A stretch of DNA of 64,000 nucleotides from Aquibium pacificus (GCF_040839445.1 NZ_JBDPGJ010000004.1:496001-560000); one strand, 5' to 3'; counted from the first letter of the stretch, positions 8,620-19,253 are shown. Program-made: numbers and translations. The notes: generated by a model from the letters alone, not told the origin.

Positions 8620-8928
8620 ATGAAAGTCCTGACCGCCAACCGGCTGATCGACGGAGAGGCCGTCTGGTACTGCGCCGAGAAGGGCTGGATCGAGCGGATC
8701 GGCGGCGCCGACGTGGCGCGCGACGCCTTCGCCGAGGAGCGGCTGCGCGGCATCGGCAAGGCCTCGTACGAACGCGACGAGGTGGTCGACGTCGACCTGA
8801 TCGACGTGCAGGCGATCGACGGGCGGATCGTGCCGGTTCGCCTGCGCGAACGCATCCGCGCCGCCGGCCCGACCAACCGCCTCGACCTCGGCAAGCAGGC
8901 CGAACCAGAAACGACGCATACGGCCTGA
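8620..8928 (+). CDS. DUF2849 domain protein of the cys operon
   Basis: Small soluble protein (102 residues), MKVLTANRLIDGEAVWY at the N-terminus, recognisable as DUF2849. It sits between cysG and cysI in many Rhizobiales, and does so here with gaps of 19 and 35 bases. No catalytic motif or cysteine cluster is visible. The constant position suggests a role with siroheme or sulfite reductase, but none is established. Confidence 0.85.
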   Translation: MKVLTANRLIDGEAVWYCAEKGWIERIGGADVARDAFAEERLRGIGKASYERDEVVDVDLIDVQAIDGRIVPVRLRERIRAAGPTNRLDLGKQAEPETTHTA

Positions 8929-8963
8929 GGAGGCCGTACCCAGAGCACCCGAAAGTTCGTTCA

Positions 8964-10608
<1,645 letters not shown>

Positions 10609-10634
<26 letters not shown>

Positions 10635-11361
10635 TGCGCGGACCGAGGCCGAGATCGAGGCCGCGGCACTCGAGGAGCGCTACGGCCATCTCGATCCGCA
10701 GGACCTGATCGCCCTGTCGATCGGGCGTTTCGATGCGGGCGACATCGCCGCCGTCTCGTCCTTCGGCGCGGATTCGGCGGTGCTGCTGCACATGATCGCA
10801 CGCATCGATCCCGCGCTGCCGGTGCTCTTCCTCGACACCGACAAGCATTTCGGCGAGACGCTGCAGTATCGCGACGCGCTGGCGGCGGACCTGGGGCTGA
10901 AGAACCTCAAGATCGTCCATCCGCGCGCGGAACTCGTGGCGGAGCGCGATCCCGACGGCACGCTGCACCAGCGCGACACCGACGCCTGCTGCGACCTGCG
11001 AAAGGTCGAGCCGATGGCGCGTGCGGTGTCGCCCTTCCGGGCCTGGTTCACCGGCCGCAAACGCTACCAGGCCGCCACGCGCGCCACGTTGCCGGTCTTC
11101 GAGGCCGTCGGCGAACGCATCCGCATCAATCCGCTGGCGAAGTGGACGACCAAGGATCTCGCCGACTACATGCGCGCACATGCCCTGCGTGAGAACCCAC
11201 TCGTCGCCTACGGCTATCATTCGATCGGCTGCTTCCCCTGCACCCAGCCGGTGAAGCCCGGCGAGGACGAGCGTAGCGGTCGCTGGGCCGGCCAGTCGAA
11301 GATCGAGTGCGGCATCCACCTGTCGGGCCTGGACGATTCGCTGACGGCGTCGTCGCTTTGA
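10609..11361 (+). CDS. cysH: Phosphoadenylyl/adenylyl-sulfate reductase CysH (4Fe-4S, APS-type)
   Basis: Reduces adenylyl sulfate to sulfite using thioredoxin. It has the PP-loop SSFGADSAVLLHM at about 47-59 and three cysteine sites, CCDLRK, CFPC and the terminal ECGIH with its redox Cys. The CC...CXXC set marks the 4Fe-4S class that uses APS directly, rather than the enterobacterial PAPS enzyme that lacks it. 250 residues, normal length. It starts within the 3' end of cysI. Confidence 0.94.
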
Positions 11362-11379
11362 AGAATTGGACGGTTCACG

Positions 11380-11916
11380 ATGACTGAAGAGATCAGCCCC
11401 GCCGCGCCGCGCCTCTGGACGGCGGAAGGCTTTCGCGAGGAGTCCTGGCGTCATGCCGGGGACGCGGACGCGCTGTCGGGCAATGGCGGCGTGATCCTGC
11501 CGCTGGCCGTGTGGAAGGGGCTGGACGAGACGACGCGCGCGGAAAACCGCGACCGCATTGGGGTCCTGCTGGCGCCTGGCGAGATGCTGTCGGAGATCGA
11601 GCACGCGTTACCCGACTTGCCGTTGGTGGCGCTGTCCTTCCCCGCCTTCAACGACGGCCGCAGCTTCTCCAAGGCCGCGCTTCTGAAGACCCGGCATGGC
11701 TATACCGGGACGGTGCGCGCGAGCGGGCAGGTGCTGATCGACCAGATCCCGCACATGCTGCGCACCGGCTTCGACGAACTCGAAGTGTCGCATCCGACGA
11801 CGATCCGGCGCCTGGAGCAGGGACGGACCGGCGGTCTTCCGGAATACTATCAGCCGTCCGCGCGACCCGATCTGGCGGAAGGCAAGTACGCCTGGCGCCG
11901 GCTGCCGGCGGCCTGA
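11380..11916 (+). CDS. DUF934 domain protein of the cys operon
   Basis: 178-residue soluble protein of the DUF934 family (often called a putative oxidoreductase in sulfur assimilation). Seen: LPLAVWKGL, FPAFNDGRSFSKA and a conserved end with YYQPSARPDLAEGKYAWRR. It is the last gene of the cysG-DUF2849-cysI-cysH operon, 18 bases after cysH. The family is nearly always found with cysI/cysH, which suggests a helper role in sulfite reduction; no enzymatic motif is visible. Confidence 0.87.
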   Translation: MTEEISPAAPRLWTAEGFREESWRHAGDADALSGNGGVILPLAVWKGLDETTRAENRDRIGVLLAPGEMLSEIEHALPDLPLVALSFPAFNDGRSFSKAALLKTRHGYTGTVRASGQVLIDQIPHMLRTGFDELEVSHPTTIRRLEQGRTGGLPEYYQPSARPDLAEGKYAWRRLPAA

Positions 11917-11986
11917 GGTTTCAGGAACGCCGGCAATCGCGGCACGGTTCGGATAGAGAAGTTTCGCGCCGTCCGGGTCCTTCGGA

Positions 11987-12436
11987 TCACTGGACGCCGA
12001 GCGGCGGACCGGTGAAGGTGAGCTGGAACCGCGCGGCGCTTTCCATCACCGCCGGCATGTCTTCCGGGATGCGGAAGCGGCCCAGCGCCATCTCGCGGAA
12101 GAATCCTTCGAACCCGCCCGGCGTCAGGATGACGATGCTGCGGGACGGAGCGCCGCCAACGACCCGGAACGTATGCTCCCTGCCGCGCGGCACGAACACG
12201 GCCTGCCCTGGTCCGCGCGTGAAGGTCTCGCCGTCGAGCCAGAATTCGACGTCTCCCGTGAGGAGGACGAAGGTCTCGTCGGCATCGTGATGAACGTGCC
12301 GCGGCGGCCCGGAATTCGGCGGCGACACGGTTTCGAGCACCGACATCTGTCCGCCGGTCCGATCCGGACCCAGCAACGTCATGTAGTACACGCCCTGCCA
12401 TTCGACGGCACCGGCGCCCAGTATCGAGGGGGTCAT
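11987..12436 (-). CDS. Cupin domain protein
   Basis: 149-residue single-domain cupin. Motif 1 is visible as PPRHVHHDADETFVLLTGDVEFW (metal ligands His, His, Glu in the HxHxxxxE pattern) and motif 2 around PGQAVFVPRGREHTFR. The ATG at 12436 has AGGAGAG seven bases upstream. It is transcribed divergently from a LysR regulator, so it is probably its target. Such small quercetinase-like cupins may be dioxygenases or small-molecule binders; the substrate is unknown. Confidence 0.85.
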   Translation of the reverse strand: MTPSILGAGAVEWQGVYYMTLLGPDRTGGQMSVLETVSPPNSGPPRHVHHDADETFVLLTGDVEFWLDGETFTRGPGQAVFVPRGREHTFRVVGGAPSRSIVILTPGGFEGFFREMALGRFRIPEDMPAVMESAARFQLTFTGPPLGVQ

Positions 12437-12466
12437 CGTCTCTCTCCTGTGCATGAGGTTGAAGAA

Positions 12467-12482
12467 ACGAAAGCGCTTTCGT
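12467..12482. promoter_or_regulatory. Perfect 16-bp palindrome, candidate operator
   Basis: ACGAAAGCGCTTTCGT is a perfect palindrome with a central CG-rich core, like LacI/GalR-family operators. It lies about 30 bp upstream of the cupin gene start, in the gap shared with the divergent LysR gene. Which protein binds it is unknown. Confidence 0.5.
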
Positions 12483-12513
12483 GGGGAGGGGAGATACCGT
12501 AGTTTCGCGCCTG

Positions 12514-12531
12514 CGATAAATCGATTGATCG
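12514..12531. promoter_or_regulatory. Near-perfect 18-bp dyad, candidate LysR site
   Basis: CGATAAATCGATTGATCG has two-fold symmetry around ATCGAT with one mismatched pair. It lies 20 bp before the LysR gene, where an autoregulatory LysR-type site would be expected. The spacing is not the classical T-N11-A, so the assignment is tentative. Confidence 0.4.
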
Positions 12532-12550
12532 TATCGAAGGTATCCGTCCA

Positions 12551-13504
12551 GTGAATATGGCGGCGTTTGATCTCAATCTGCTGCGCGTCCTGGACGCACT
12601 CCTGCGCGAGGGCTCCACCGTCAAGGCGGGTGCCCGCGTGGGCCTCTCGCAGCCGGCCGTCTCGGCGGCATTGAACCGGTTGCGCCATGCGCTGGGGGAC
12701 GATCTCTTCCTGCGCCGCGGGCAAGGGCTCGAGCCGACCGACTACGCGAAATCGCTGGCGATCCCCCTGCGGCGCGTCCTGGACGAACTGGAAGCGCTGC
12801 TCGGCGGACCGGCCGAATTCGTCCCCGCGGAGAGCAATGCCAGCTTCAAGCTGTCGGGCAGCGATTTCTTCGCCGAGATGCTGATGCCGGCACTGGCCGA
12901 GCGGATTTCGACGCGGGCGCCGGGAATGCGGGTACAACTCGTCGATCTGGTGCCCAACGACTATGTCGAGACACTGGAAAAGTACGAGGTGGACATCGCG
13001 CTCATTCCCCGTACCGAGTTTCCCGACCGGGTCGACCACCGGCCGGTGTTCTGGTCCACCTTCTCGGTGATCGCGAGAAGCGGGCATCCGCGCCTTGCGC
13101 GCGCCGGGATTGCGCCGGGCGACGTGGTTCCGGTCGACCTCTTCTGCGATCTCGGCCACGTGTTGTTTTCCCCCGAAGGCAAGCTGAAGGCGATGGGAGA
13201 CGCGGCCCTTGCGCGGGTCGGACGCGAAAGGCGGGTGGTCATGACCTTGCCGGTCTTCTCCGGCGTCTATCGGGCTGTCGGCGGATCGGACCTGATCGCG
13301 CTGATTCCCACACAACTCGCGACGCATGTGGCCAAGCGCGCCTGCCTCGACGTCTACAAGCCCCCGATGCCTATCGACCCCGCGCTGATCACCATGGTCT
13401 GGCACCGGCGATCCAGCGCCACGCCGGCGCATCGCTGGCTGCGGGAACTGATCGCGGAAATCCTTGCGCCGCTGAATGAGGACGGGATGGCGTTGCCGAA
13501 CTGA
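12551..13504 (+). CDS. LysR family transcriptional regulator
   Basis: 317-residue DNA-binding regulator. The N-terminal winged helix-turn-helix is clear: DLNLLRVLDALLREGSTVKA, then LSQPAVSAALNRLRHALGDDLFLRRG at about 33-60. A periplasmic-binding-protein-like effector domain follows from about 95. This pattern resembles the NodD/NahR/LinR subgroup (FDLNLLRVLDAL). GTG at 12551 and ATG at 12557 are both in frame. Divergent from the cupin gene with two palindromes between, so it likely controls that gene and itself. Confidence 0.9.
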   Translation: MNMAAFDLNLLRVLDALLREGSTVKAGARVGLSQPAVSAALNRLRHALGDDLFLRRGQGLEPTDYAKSLAIPLRRVLDELEALLGGPAEFVPAESNASFKLSGSDFFAEMLMPALAERISTRAPGMRVQLVDLVPNDYVETLEKYEVDIALIPRTEFPDRVDHRPVFWSTFSVIARSGHPRLARAGIAPGDVVPVDLFCDLGHVLFSPEGKLKAMGDAALARVGRERRVVMTLPVFSGVYRAVGGSDLIALIPTQLATHVAKRACLDVYKPPMPIDPALITMVWHRRSSATPAHRWLRELIAEILAPLNEDGMALPN

Positions 13505-13524
13505 TCGACGCGTTTCCGGACGGA

Positions 13525-14244
13525 TCAGCGTGCCTTCACAGACGCGGCCGACCGAGCCGATATCATCTTGTGCAGGTGGACCATCATGGCGGCGGCGAAG
13601 AGCGGCGTGAGCAGATTGAGCAGCGGCACGGCAAGGAAGGCCGCGATCACGAGGCCGGCCAGAAACACCGTGCCGGCGTGGCGGCGCCGCAGCGCCTTGG
13701 CGTCGGCCTCGGATCGGAAGCGCATGGCCGCGAACTCGAAGAACTCGCGGCCGAGCAGGTAGCCGTTGACCACGAAGAAGGCGACGAGGTTCACCCCCGG
13801 CACCAGAAGGAGGAGCAGCGCGAAGAGGTTGCCGAGGATGACGACGGCGAAGAACTTGACCGCCAGCCACGCCGCCTGGACCGGCGGCACGGCGCGGCCC
13901 GGCGTCTCGGCGGGATAGTCCACCCGCTCGACGACCTCGGCCACGTCGTCGAGGAAGAGGCCGGCGATCAGCGCCGAAACCGGCGCGATCAAAAGCCCCA
14001 GGCCCAGCGCGAGCACGATGCCGGCGACGATCGCGGCGAAGAGGCCGAGCCAGCCGGTCCAGTCCGGCAGGTCGGGGACGAATTGGTCGAGCCAGGGCAG
14101 GGCAAGGTATTCGAAGCCCTGGGCCAGGCCGAACCACAGCGCGACCAGCACAAGGAAGGTCAGCCCGAGCGACTTGAACAGCACGGACCGGAATTCCGGC
14201 GAGAAGAGGTGGCCAGCCGCGCGGCCTGCTGCTTCGAAGATCAT
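13525..14244 (-). CDS. EI24/CysZ-like membrane protein
   Basis: 239-residue integral membrane protein of the EI24 domain family, which includes the sulfate permease CysZ. Hydrophobic stretches are at about 24-44, 68-95, 135-165 and 190-215; the family motif PGVNLVAFFVVNGYLLGREFFE is present at about 155-175. The ATG at 14244 follows GAGGA by five bases. Sulfate transport is plausible, since a sulfate-assimilation operon lies 1.6 kb away, but it is not proven. Convergent with the LysR gene. Confidence 0.8.
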   Translation of the reverse strand: MIFEAAGRAAGHLFSPEFRSVLFKSLGLTFLVLVALWFGLAQGFEYLALPWLDQFVPDLPDWTGWLGLFAAIVAGIVLALGLGLLIAPVSALIAGLFLDDVAEVVERVDYPAETPGRAVPPVQAAWLAVKFFAVVILGNLFALLLLLVPGVNLVAFFVVNGYLLGREFFEFAAMRFRSEADAKALRRRHAGTVFLAGLVIAAFLAVPLLNLLTPLFAAAMMVHLHKMISARSAASVKAR

Positions 14245-14423
14245 TGCGTTCCTCAACCTTGGGTCCGGACATAGGCGCGCTCCGGCGTGCCAGCAAGGCT
14301 CCGGGGACGCATCGCGGCACCGCTCGTTGACAAAACGCCGGTCGGCGCGGGGATTGCAATGGCAGCCGGATGGTCTAAACGGTTTCGAACCCTTCCTTCC
14401 ATCTTTCCAGGCGAAAACAGACC

Positions 14424-15425
14424 GTGGCATCCAATCCGGAATTCGACGTCCTCTGCATCGGCAACGCCATCGTCGACATCATCGCGCGCTGCGACGAGGC
14501 CTTTCTCGTCGACAACGCCATCATCAAGGGCGCGATGAACCTGATCGACGCCGAGCGCGCCGAACTGCTCTATTCGAGGATGGGGCCGGCGATCGAGGCT
14601 TCGGGCGGCAGCGCGGGCAATACGGCGGCCGGCATCGCCAGCCTCGGCGGCAGGGCGGCCTATTTCGGCAAGGTCAGCGACGACCAGCTCGGCGAACTCT
14701 ACGCGCACGACATCCGCGCGCAGGGCGTGGCCTTCGACACGAAGCCGCTGAAGGGCTTTCCGCCCACGGCGCGCTCGATGATCTTCGTCACCGAAGACGG
14801 CGAGCGCTCGATGAACACCTATCTGGGCGCCTGCGTGGAGCTCGGCCCCGAGGATGTCGAGGAGGAGAAGGCGAAGGGCGCCAAGGTGACCTATTTCGAG
14901 GGTTATCTGTGGGACCCGCCGCGGGCGAAGGAAGCGATCCGCCGCACCGCCGACCTGGCGCACGCGGCCGGCCGCGAGGTGTCGATGACGCTGTCCGACC
15001 CCTTCTGCGTCGACCGCTATCGCGAAGAATTCCTCGACCTGATGCGCTCGGGCACGGTCGACATCGTCTTCGCCAACGAGAGCGAGCTGAAGTCGCTGTA
15101 CCAGACCGCATCGTTCGACTCAGCGCTCGACGCCATTCGCAAGGACTGCAAGCTCGCCGCCGTGACGCGCTCGGAGCATGGCTCGGTCGTGGTGCGCGGC
15201 GACGAGACGGTGACGGTGGAGGCGATCGAGATTTCGGAGCTGGTCGACACGACGGGCGCCGGCGACCTCTACGCTGCGGGATTCCTGTTCGGCTACACCA
15301 CGGGCCGCAGCCTCGCCGACTGCGGCAAGCTCGGCTCGCTGGCGGCCGGCATCGTCATCCAGCAGGTGGGGCCGAGGCCGCAGAAGAGCTTGCGCGAGAT
15401 CGCGAGGCAGCGGGGGCTGGTTTAG
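14424..15425 (+). CDS. PfkB family sugar/adenosine kinase
   Basis: Cytosolic kinase of 333 residues. The PfkB signatures are present: an N-terminal GGSAGNTAAGIASLGG substrate/lid motif at about 56-71, and the C-terminal DTTGAGDLYAAGFLFG with the catalytic Asp and anion-hole GAGD at about 275-290. The sequence fits the alphaproteobacterial group annotated as adenosine kinase, but ribose or other nucleoside substrates cannot be excluded. The start is a GTG at 14424, with no strong ribosome-binding site. Confidence 0.88.
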   Translation: MASNPEFDVLCIGNAIVDIIARCDEAFLVDNAIIKGAMNLIDAERAELLYSRMGPAIEASGGSAGNTAAGIASLGGRAAYFGKVSDDQLGELYAHDIRAQGVAFDTKPLKGFPPTARSMIFVTEDGERSMNTYLGACVELGPEDVEEEKAKGAKVTYFEGYLWDPPRAKEAIRRTADLAHAAGREVSMTLSDPFCVDRYREEFLDLMRSGTVDIVFANESELKSLYQTASFDSALDAIRKDCKLAAVTRSEHGSVVVRGDETVTVEAIEISELVDTTGAGDLYAAGFLFGYTTGRSLADCGKLGSLAAGIVIQQVGPRPQKSLREIARQRGLV

Positions 15426-15454
15426 GGGACTTCCACATCAGGAAGGTCCGCCCC

Positions 15455-16087
15455 TCACAAAACATCCTCCGGCTTTCTCCCCGGCCGGCTCCGGTAGGTC
15501 GGGATCGTCCAGCCGAAGCGGATGGCGCCGCCGCGGACGGCCAGCGCCGACAAGGCGCCGACGCCGGCGGCGAGCGGCATCGCCACCCCGAACACCGCAA
15601 GCGCGGTGAAGGTGGCGGCGCCGACGAGGGCGGCGGTCACGTAGATTTCGGGGCGCAGGAGCACCGACGGCTCGGCGGCGAGCAGATCGCGCAGAATGCC
15701 GCCGAAGGTCGCGGTCATGACGCCGGTGACGACGGCGACGGTCGCCGACCCGGTGACCACGAGGCCCTTGTAGGCTCCGTAGACGCAATAGGCGGCGAGC
15801 CCGACGGCGTCGAGCCACAGGAGCAGCTTGTAGCGGGATTCCAGACGGTGGGCGGTGAAGTAGACGATGACCGCGACGGCCGCGCAGACGAGGATGTAGT
15901 CCTGGTTGACGGTCCAGAATACCGGCACGCCGAGCACGAGGTCGCGCAGGGTTCCGCCGCCGATGCCGGTGGCAGCGGCGAGGAAGATGAACCCCAGTAT
16001 GTCGAGCTGCTTGCGCGAGGCCGCCAGCGCGCCGGTCGCGGCGAAGACGGCGACGCCGGCATAGTCGAAGAAGACGAGCGGGTTCAT
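15455..16087 (-). CDS. Trimeric intracellular cation channel (TRIC/UPF0126) family protein
   Basis: 210-residue membrane protein with about seven helices built as two repeats. Each repeat holds the family glycine motif: GIGGGTLRDLVLG in the first half and ATFGGILRDLLAAE in the second. Bacterial TRIC homologues form K+-permeable trimers. The ATG at 16087 follows GGGAGG. Convergent with the PfkB kinase gene. Confidence 0.88.
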   Translation of the reverse strand: MNPLVFFDYAGVAVFAATGALAASRKQLDILGFIFLAAATGIGGGTLRDLVLGVPVFWTVNQDYILVCAAVAVIVYFTAHRLESRYKLLLWLDAVGLAAYCVYGAYKGLVVTGSATVAVVTGVMTATFGGILRDLLAAEPSVLLRPEIYVTAALVGAATFTALAVFGVAMPLAAGVGALSALAVRGGAIRFGWTIPTYRSRPGRKPEDVL

Positions 16088-16136
16088 CGAGGCCTCCCCG
16101 CCGAGCAATAGCTCAAGGCGGGGAAAAGCACAAAGA

Positions 16137-16808
16137 TCAGGCCTTGCCGTCCTGCTCGGCCCCGGCGGTCTCACCCGCGGATTCGGGCGCCTGGGCTGCA
16201 GCCTTTGGGCCGCCCTTGGCTACGCCGACCATGGCCGGCCGCAGCACGCGCTCGCCGATGACGTAGCCGGTCTGCACGACCTGCACGACGGTGTTGGCGG
16301 GCACGTCGGGATTGGGCACTTCGAACATGGCCTGATGGAAGTTCGGATCGAACTTCTCGCCCTCTGGCGCGATCTTCTTGACCCCGTGGCGCTCCAGTGC
16401 GGAGATCATGCTGCGCTCGGTCATCTCGACGCCTTCGAGCAACGCGGCGAACCCGGCCTCGCCCTTCTCCTTCGCCTCGACGGGAACCGCGTCGAGCGCG
16501 CGACGCAAATTGTCGGAGACGGTCAGCATGTCGCGGGCGAAGTTCGCGATGGCGTAGTTGCGCGCGTCGTGCACGTCGCGCGCCGTGCGGCGGCGAAGGT
16601 TCTCCATTTCGGCGGCGAGGCGGAGCGCCTTGTCCTTCAGATCCTCGTTTTCCTTGGCAAGGCGCATGAAGGCTTCGAAATCGGCCTGGTTCTCGTTGTC
16701 CGGCGCGCCTTCGGATGGCTGTCCGGCCTGATCGGCGGCGTGCTCCGCGTAGCCGCTCTTCACGGCGTCCAGATCCGGCGCGCGTTCGTCTTTCGGATGG
16801 TCGCTCAT
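16137..16808 (-). CDS. grpE: Nucleotide exchange factor GrpE
   Basis: Cofactor of DnaK that speeds ADP release. 223 residues: an acidic, disordered N-terminus (1-45), a long coiled coil with AKENEDLKDKALRLAAEMENLRRR at about 55-80, then the beta domain with the family signature ending in GYVIGERVLRPAMVGVAKG at about 175-200. It lies downstream of hrcA in the same direction with a 103-bp gap. The C-terminal tail is Ala/Gly-rich and poorly conserved. Confidence 0.95.
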   Translation of the reverse strand: MSDHPKDERAPDLDAVKSGYAEHAADQAGQPSEGAPDNENQADFEAFMRLAKENEDLKDKALRLAAEMENLRRRTARDVHDARNYAIANFARDMLTVSDNLRRALDAVPVEAKEKGEAGFAALLEGVEMTERSMISALERHGVKKIAPEGEKFDPNFHQAMFEVPNPDVPANTVVQVVQTGYVIGERVLRPAMVGVAKGGPKAAAQAPESAGETAGAEQDGKA

Positions 16809-16911
16809 CGCTTGATCCCGTATTCCTGCGAGTAACTTGAAAAGTTGGCCCCGATATCGAGGCTCGGTGCCCAAAAATCAAGGGGCGGGGGCGGCTGCGC
16901 GTGCGTCCGGA

Positions 16912-17985
16912 CTACCGCAGCATGCGCGATATCATCTGGGCGGTATAGTCGACCATCGGCACGATGCGGGCATAGTTGAGGCGGGTGGGACCGATGACGC
17001 CCAGCGCCCCGATGACGCGGGAATCCTTGTCGCGGTAGGGGGCGACCACGAGGGAGGAGCCGGACAGCGAGAAGAGCTTGTTCTCCGAGCCGATGAAAAT
17101 GCGCACGCCCGAGCCTTCCTCGGCCAGTTCCAGGAGCTGGATCAGGCCTTCCTTGGTCTCGAGGTCCTCGAAGAGGTGTTTGAGCAGCTCGATGTCGGCC
17201 TGGGCCGTGACATTTTCCAGGAGATTGGCGCGGCCACGGACGATGAGGCGCGCCGGCGAGGTGCCGCTCTCCGTGCCGGCCCACACGGCGAGGCCCTTCT
17301 CGACGAGATCTTGCGACAGCGAATCCAGCGCGGCGCGCGTCTCTTCGCGAAGCCGCGCGATCTCTGCGCGCGCCTCGGCCAGCGTGCGTCCCCGGATGTG
17401 GGCGTTGAGGAAGTTCGAGGCCTCGTGGAGCTGCGAGGTGGTGACGCCTTCCGGCAGGTCGACCACGCGGTTCTCCACGTCGCCGGACTGCGAGACCAGG
17501 ACGGCGAGCGCCTTGTTCGGCTCGAGCTGAATGAACTCGATGTGCTTCAGCGCCGCCTCGCTCTTCCCCGACAGCACCAGCCCGGCGCCACGCGACATGC
17601 CCGACAGCATCTGGCTTGCCTCGGTCAGCATGTGCTCCAGCGAGGCGCCGTTGCCCGAGGCCTTGATCTGGGCGTCGATGACCCGGCGCTCGTCCTCCGA
17701 AAGGTCGCCGATCTCCATGAAAGCGTCGACGAAGAAGCGCAGGCCCTTCTGGGTCGGCAGGCGCCCCGCCGACACGTGCGGCGAATAGATGAGGCCGAGA
17801 TGCTCGAGGTCGCTCATCACGTTGCGCACCGTGGCCGGCGACAGGGACGAGGGCAGGAGACGCGACAGGTTGCGCGAGCCGACGGGCTCGCCGTCGCGCA
17901 GGAAGGAATCGGCGATCAGGCGGAAGATCTCGCGCGATCGCGTATCGAGCGACTGCAGGGTCGGATCCATGATGGGTATCGTCAT
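16912..17985 (-). CDS. hrcA: Heat-inducible transcription repressor HrcA
   Basis: Repressor of chaperone operons that binds CIRCE elements. 357 residues: an N-terminal winged helix with REIFRLIADSFLRDGEPVGSR and the recognition region LSPATVRNVMSDLEHLGLI, then the signature SAGRLPTQKGLRFFVDA at about 75-90 and the GAF-like dimer domain ending in GPTRLNYARIVPMVDYTA. The ATG at 17985 was chosen. No CIRCE inverted repeat is visible in the 134-bp gap shared with rph, so autoregulation through CIRCE is not apparent here. Confidence 0.95.
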   Translation of the reverse strand: MTIPIMDPTLQSLDTRSREIFRLIADSFLRDGEPVGSRNLSRLLPSSLSPATVRNVMSDLEHLGLIYSPHVSAGRLPTQKGLRFFVDAFMEIGDLSEDERRVIDAQIKASGNGASLEHMLTEASQMLSGMSRGAGLVLSGKSEAALKHIEFIQLEPNKALAVLVSQSGDVENRVVDLPEGVTTSQLHEASNFLNAHIRGRTLAEARAEIARLREETRAALDSLSQDLVEKGLAVWAGTESGTSPARLIVRGRANLLENVTAQADIELLKHLFEDLETKEGLIQLLELAEEGSGVRIFIGSENKLFSLSGSSLVVAPYRDKDSRVIGALGVIGPTRLNYARIVPMVDYTAQMISRMLR

Positions 17986-18119
17986 CGGCGGCGAACCTTT
18001 TGGGTAAGGATATAATCCGCCCCGGCGGGAACACAACTCGCAAGCGTCCCGGTTTTCCTTTGCGTCGGCGTTGGCATGGCGTTACAAGCCGCGTTTCATC
18101 GATCGGTCAGGAAATCCTC

Positions 18120-18836
18120 ATGCGTCCCTCGAAGCGCCAGCCCGGCGAAATGCGTCCCGTCAGCTTCGAGCGCGGGGTGTCCAAACATGCGGAAGGCTCG
18201 TGCCTCGTCAAGTTCGGCGACACGCATGTGCTCTGCACGGCGAGCCTCGAAGAGAAGGTTCCGCCATGGATGCGCAACAGCGGCAAGGGCTGGGTGACGG
18301 CCGAATACGGGATGCTGCCGAGGGCGACCGGCGACCGCATGCGCCGCGAGGCTTCCGCCGGCAAGCAGGGCGGCCGAACTCTGGAAATTCAGCGCCTTAT
18401 CGGGCGCTCGCTGCGCGCCGTCGTCGACATGCAGGCACTCGGCGAGGTGCAGATCACGGTCGACTGCGACGTGATCCAGGCCGACGGCGGGACACGGACG
18501 GCGTCGATCACCGGCGGCTTCGTGGCGTTGCACGATTGCCTGAAATGGATGGAAGCGCGCAAGATGCTCTCCGTCTCCAAGGTGCTGAAGGATCATGTGG
18601 CGGCCATTTCCTGCGGCATCCATGGCGGGGCCTGCGTGCTCGACCTCGACTATGCCGAGGATTCGGCGGCGGAGGCCGACGCCAACTTCGTCATGACCGG
18701 CAAGGGCGGGATCGTGGAGATCCAGGGCACCGCCGAGGGCGAGGCGTTCTCGGAGGAGCAGTTCAACGAGCTCCTCGCGCTGGCCAAGAAGGGAATCACG
18801 CGTCTGGTCGACCTGCAGAAGATGGCGGTCGGCTGA
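18120..18836 (+). CDS. rph: Ribonuclease PH
   Basis: Phosphorolytic 3' exonuclease that trims tRNA precursors. 238 residues, usual length, starting MRPSKRQPGEMRPVSFERGV. The catalytic core motifs are SAGKQGGRTLEIQRLIGRSLRAVVD, with the phosphate-binding Arg, and VDCDVIQADGGTRTASITGG. The ATG at 18120 follows AGGA by eight bases. Divergent from hrcA; a TATAAT hexamer at 18011-18016 could belong to its promoter, though no matching -35 box was seen. First gene of rph-VOC-rdgB-hemW. Confidence 0.95.
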   Translation: MRPSKRQPGEMRPVSFERGVSKHAEGSCLVKFGDTHVLCTASLEEKVPPWMRNSGKGWVTAEYGMLPRATGDRMRREASAGKQGGRTLEIQRLIGRSLRAVVDMQALGEVQITVDCDVIQADGGTRTASITGGFVALHDCLKWMEARKMLSVSKVLKDHVAAISCGIHGGACVLDLDYAEDSAAEADANFVMTGKGGIVEIQGTAEGEAFSEEQFNELLALAKKGITRLVDLQKMAVG

Positions 18837-18839
18837 ACG

Positions 18840-19253
18840 ATGCGGCCGCGCTCGATCCTCGAATCAGCGCTCTACGTGACCGACCTCGGCGCCGCCGAGG
18901 CGTTCTACAGCGAGGTGCTCGGGCTCGAAAGGCTCGTGAAGGTCGAGGGGCGTCACGTCTTCTTCCGCTGCGGCGAGGGCGTGTTGCTGCTGTTCAATGC
19001 GGATGCCACGCAGGTTCCGCCTCCGGCGGACGCGAGACTGCCCGTCCCGCCGCACGGCACGCGGGGCCACGGGCACCTGTGCTTTGCCGCGCCGGGCGAC
19101 GAGATCGACCGCTGGAAGACTTTCCTGGAGGAGCGCGGCATCGCCATCGAGGCTGACTTCGAATGGCCTCAAGGCGGCCGTTCCATCTATTTCCGCGATC
19201 CGTCCGGCAACTCGCTGGAGTTCGCCGAGCCGCGCATCTGGGGCATCGAATGA
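18840..19253 (+). CDS. VOC family protein (glyoxalase/bleomycin resistance fold)
   Basis: 137-residue single VOC domain. Seen: the ALYVTDLGAAEAFYSEVLGLERL opening, a GHGHLCFAA strand with a metal-ligand His, and the closing YFRDPSGNSLEFAEP with the final Glu ligand. It could be a glyoxalase-like isomerase or a dioxygenase-like enzyme; the substrate is unknown. It starts three bases after rph and its stop overlaps the rdgB start by four bases, so it is part of that operon. Confidence 0.87.
   Translation: MRPRSILESALYVTDLGAAEAFYSEVLGLERLVKVEGRHVFFRCGEGVLLLFNADATQVPPPADARLPVPPHGTRGHGHLCFAAPGDEIDRWKTFLEERGIAIEADFEWPQGGRSIYFRDPSGNSLEFAEPRIWGIE

Noticed and set aside
11929..11958. A fourth EcfG-like site
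   Set aside because: The plus strand reads GGAAC-N16-CGGT and the minus strand CGAAC-N17-CGTT, each with one mismatch, and no gene starts downstream in either direction.
11987..14359. A 790-residue minus-strand open frame covering the cupin, LysR and CysZ-like genes
   Set aside because: Only its last 149 codons (from the ATG at 12436) are a real gene; the rest is antisense to the LysR gene and out of frame with the CysZ-like gene.
17986..18119. CIRCE operator upstream of hrcA
   Set aside because: No TTAGCACTC-N9-GAGTGCTAA-like inverted repeat is present in the gap between hrcA and rph.
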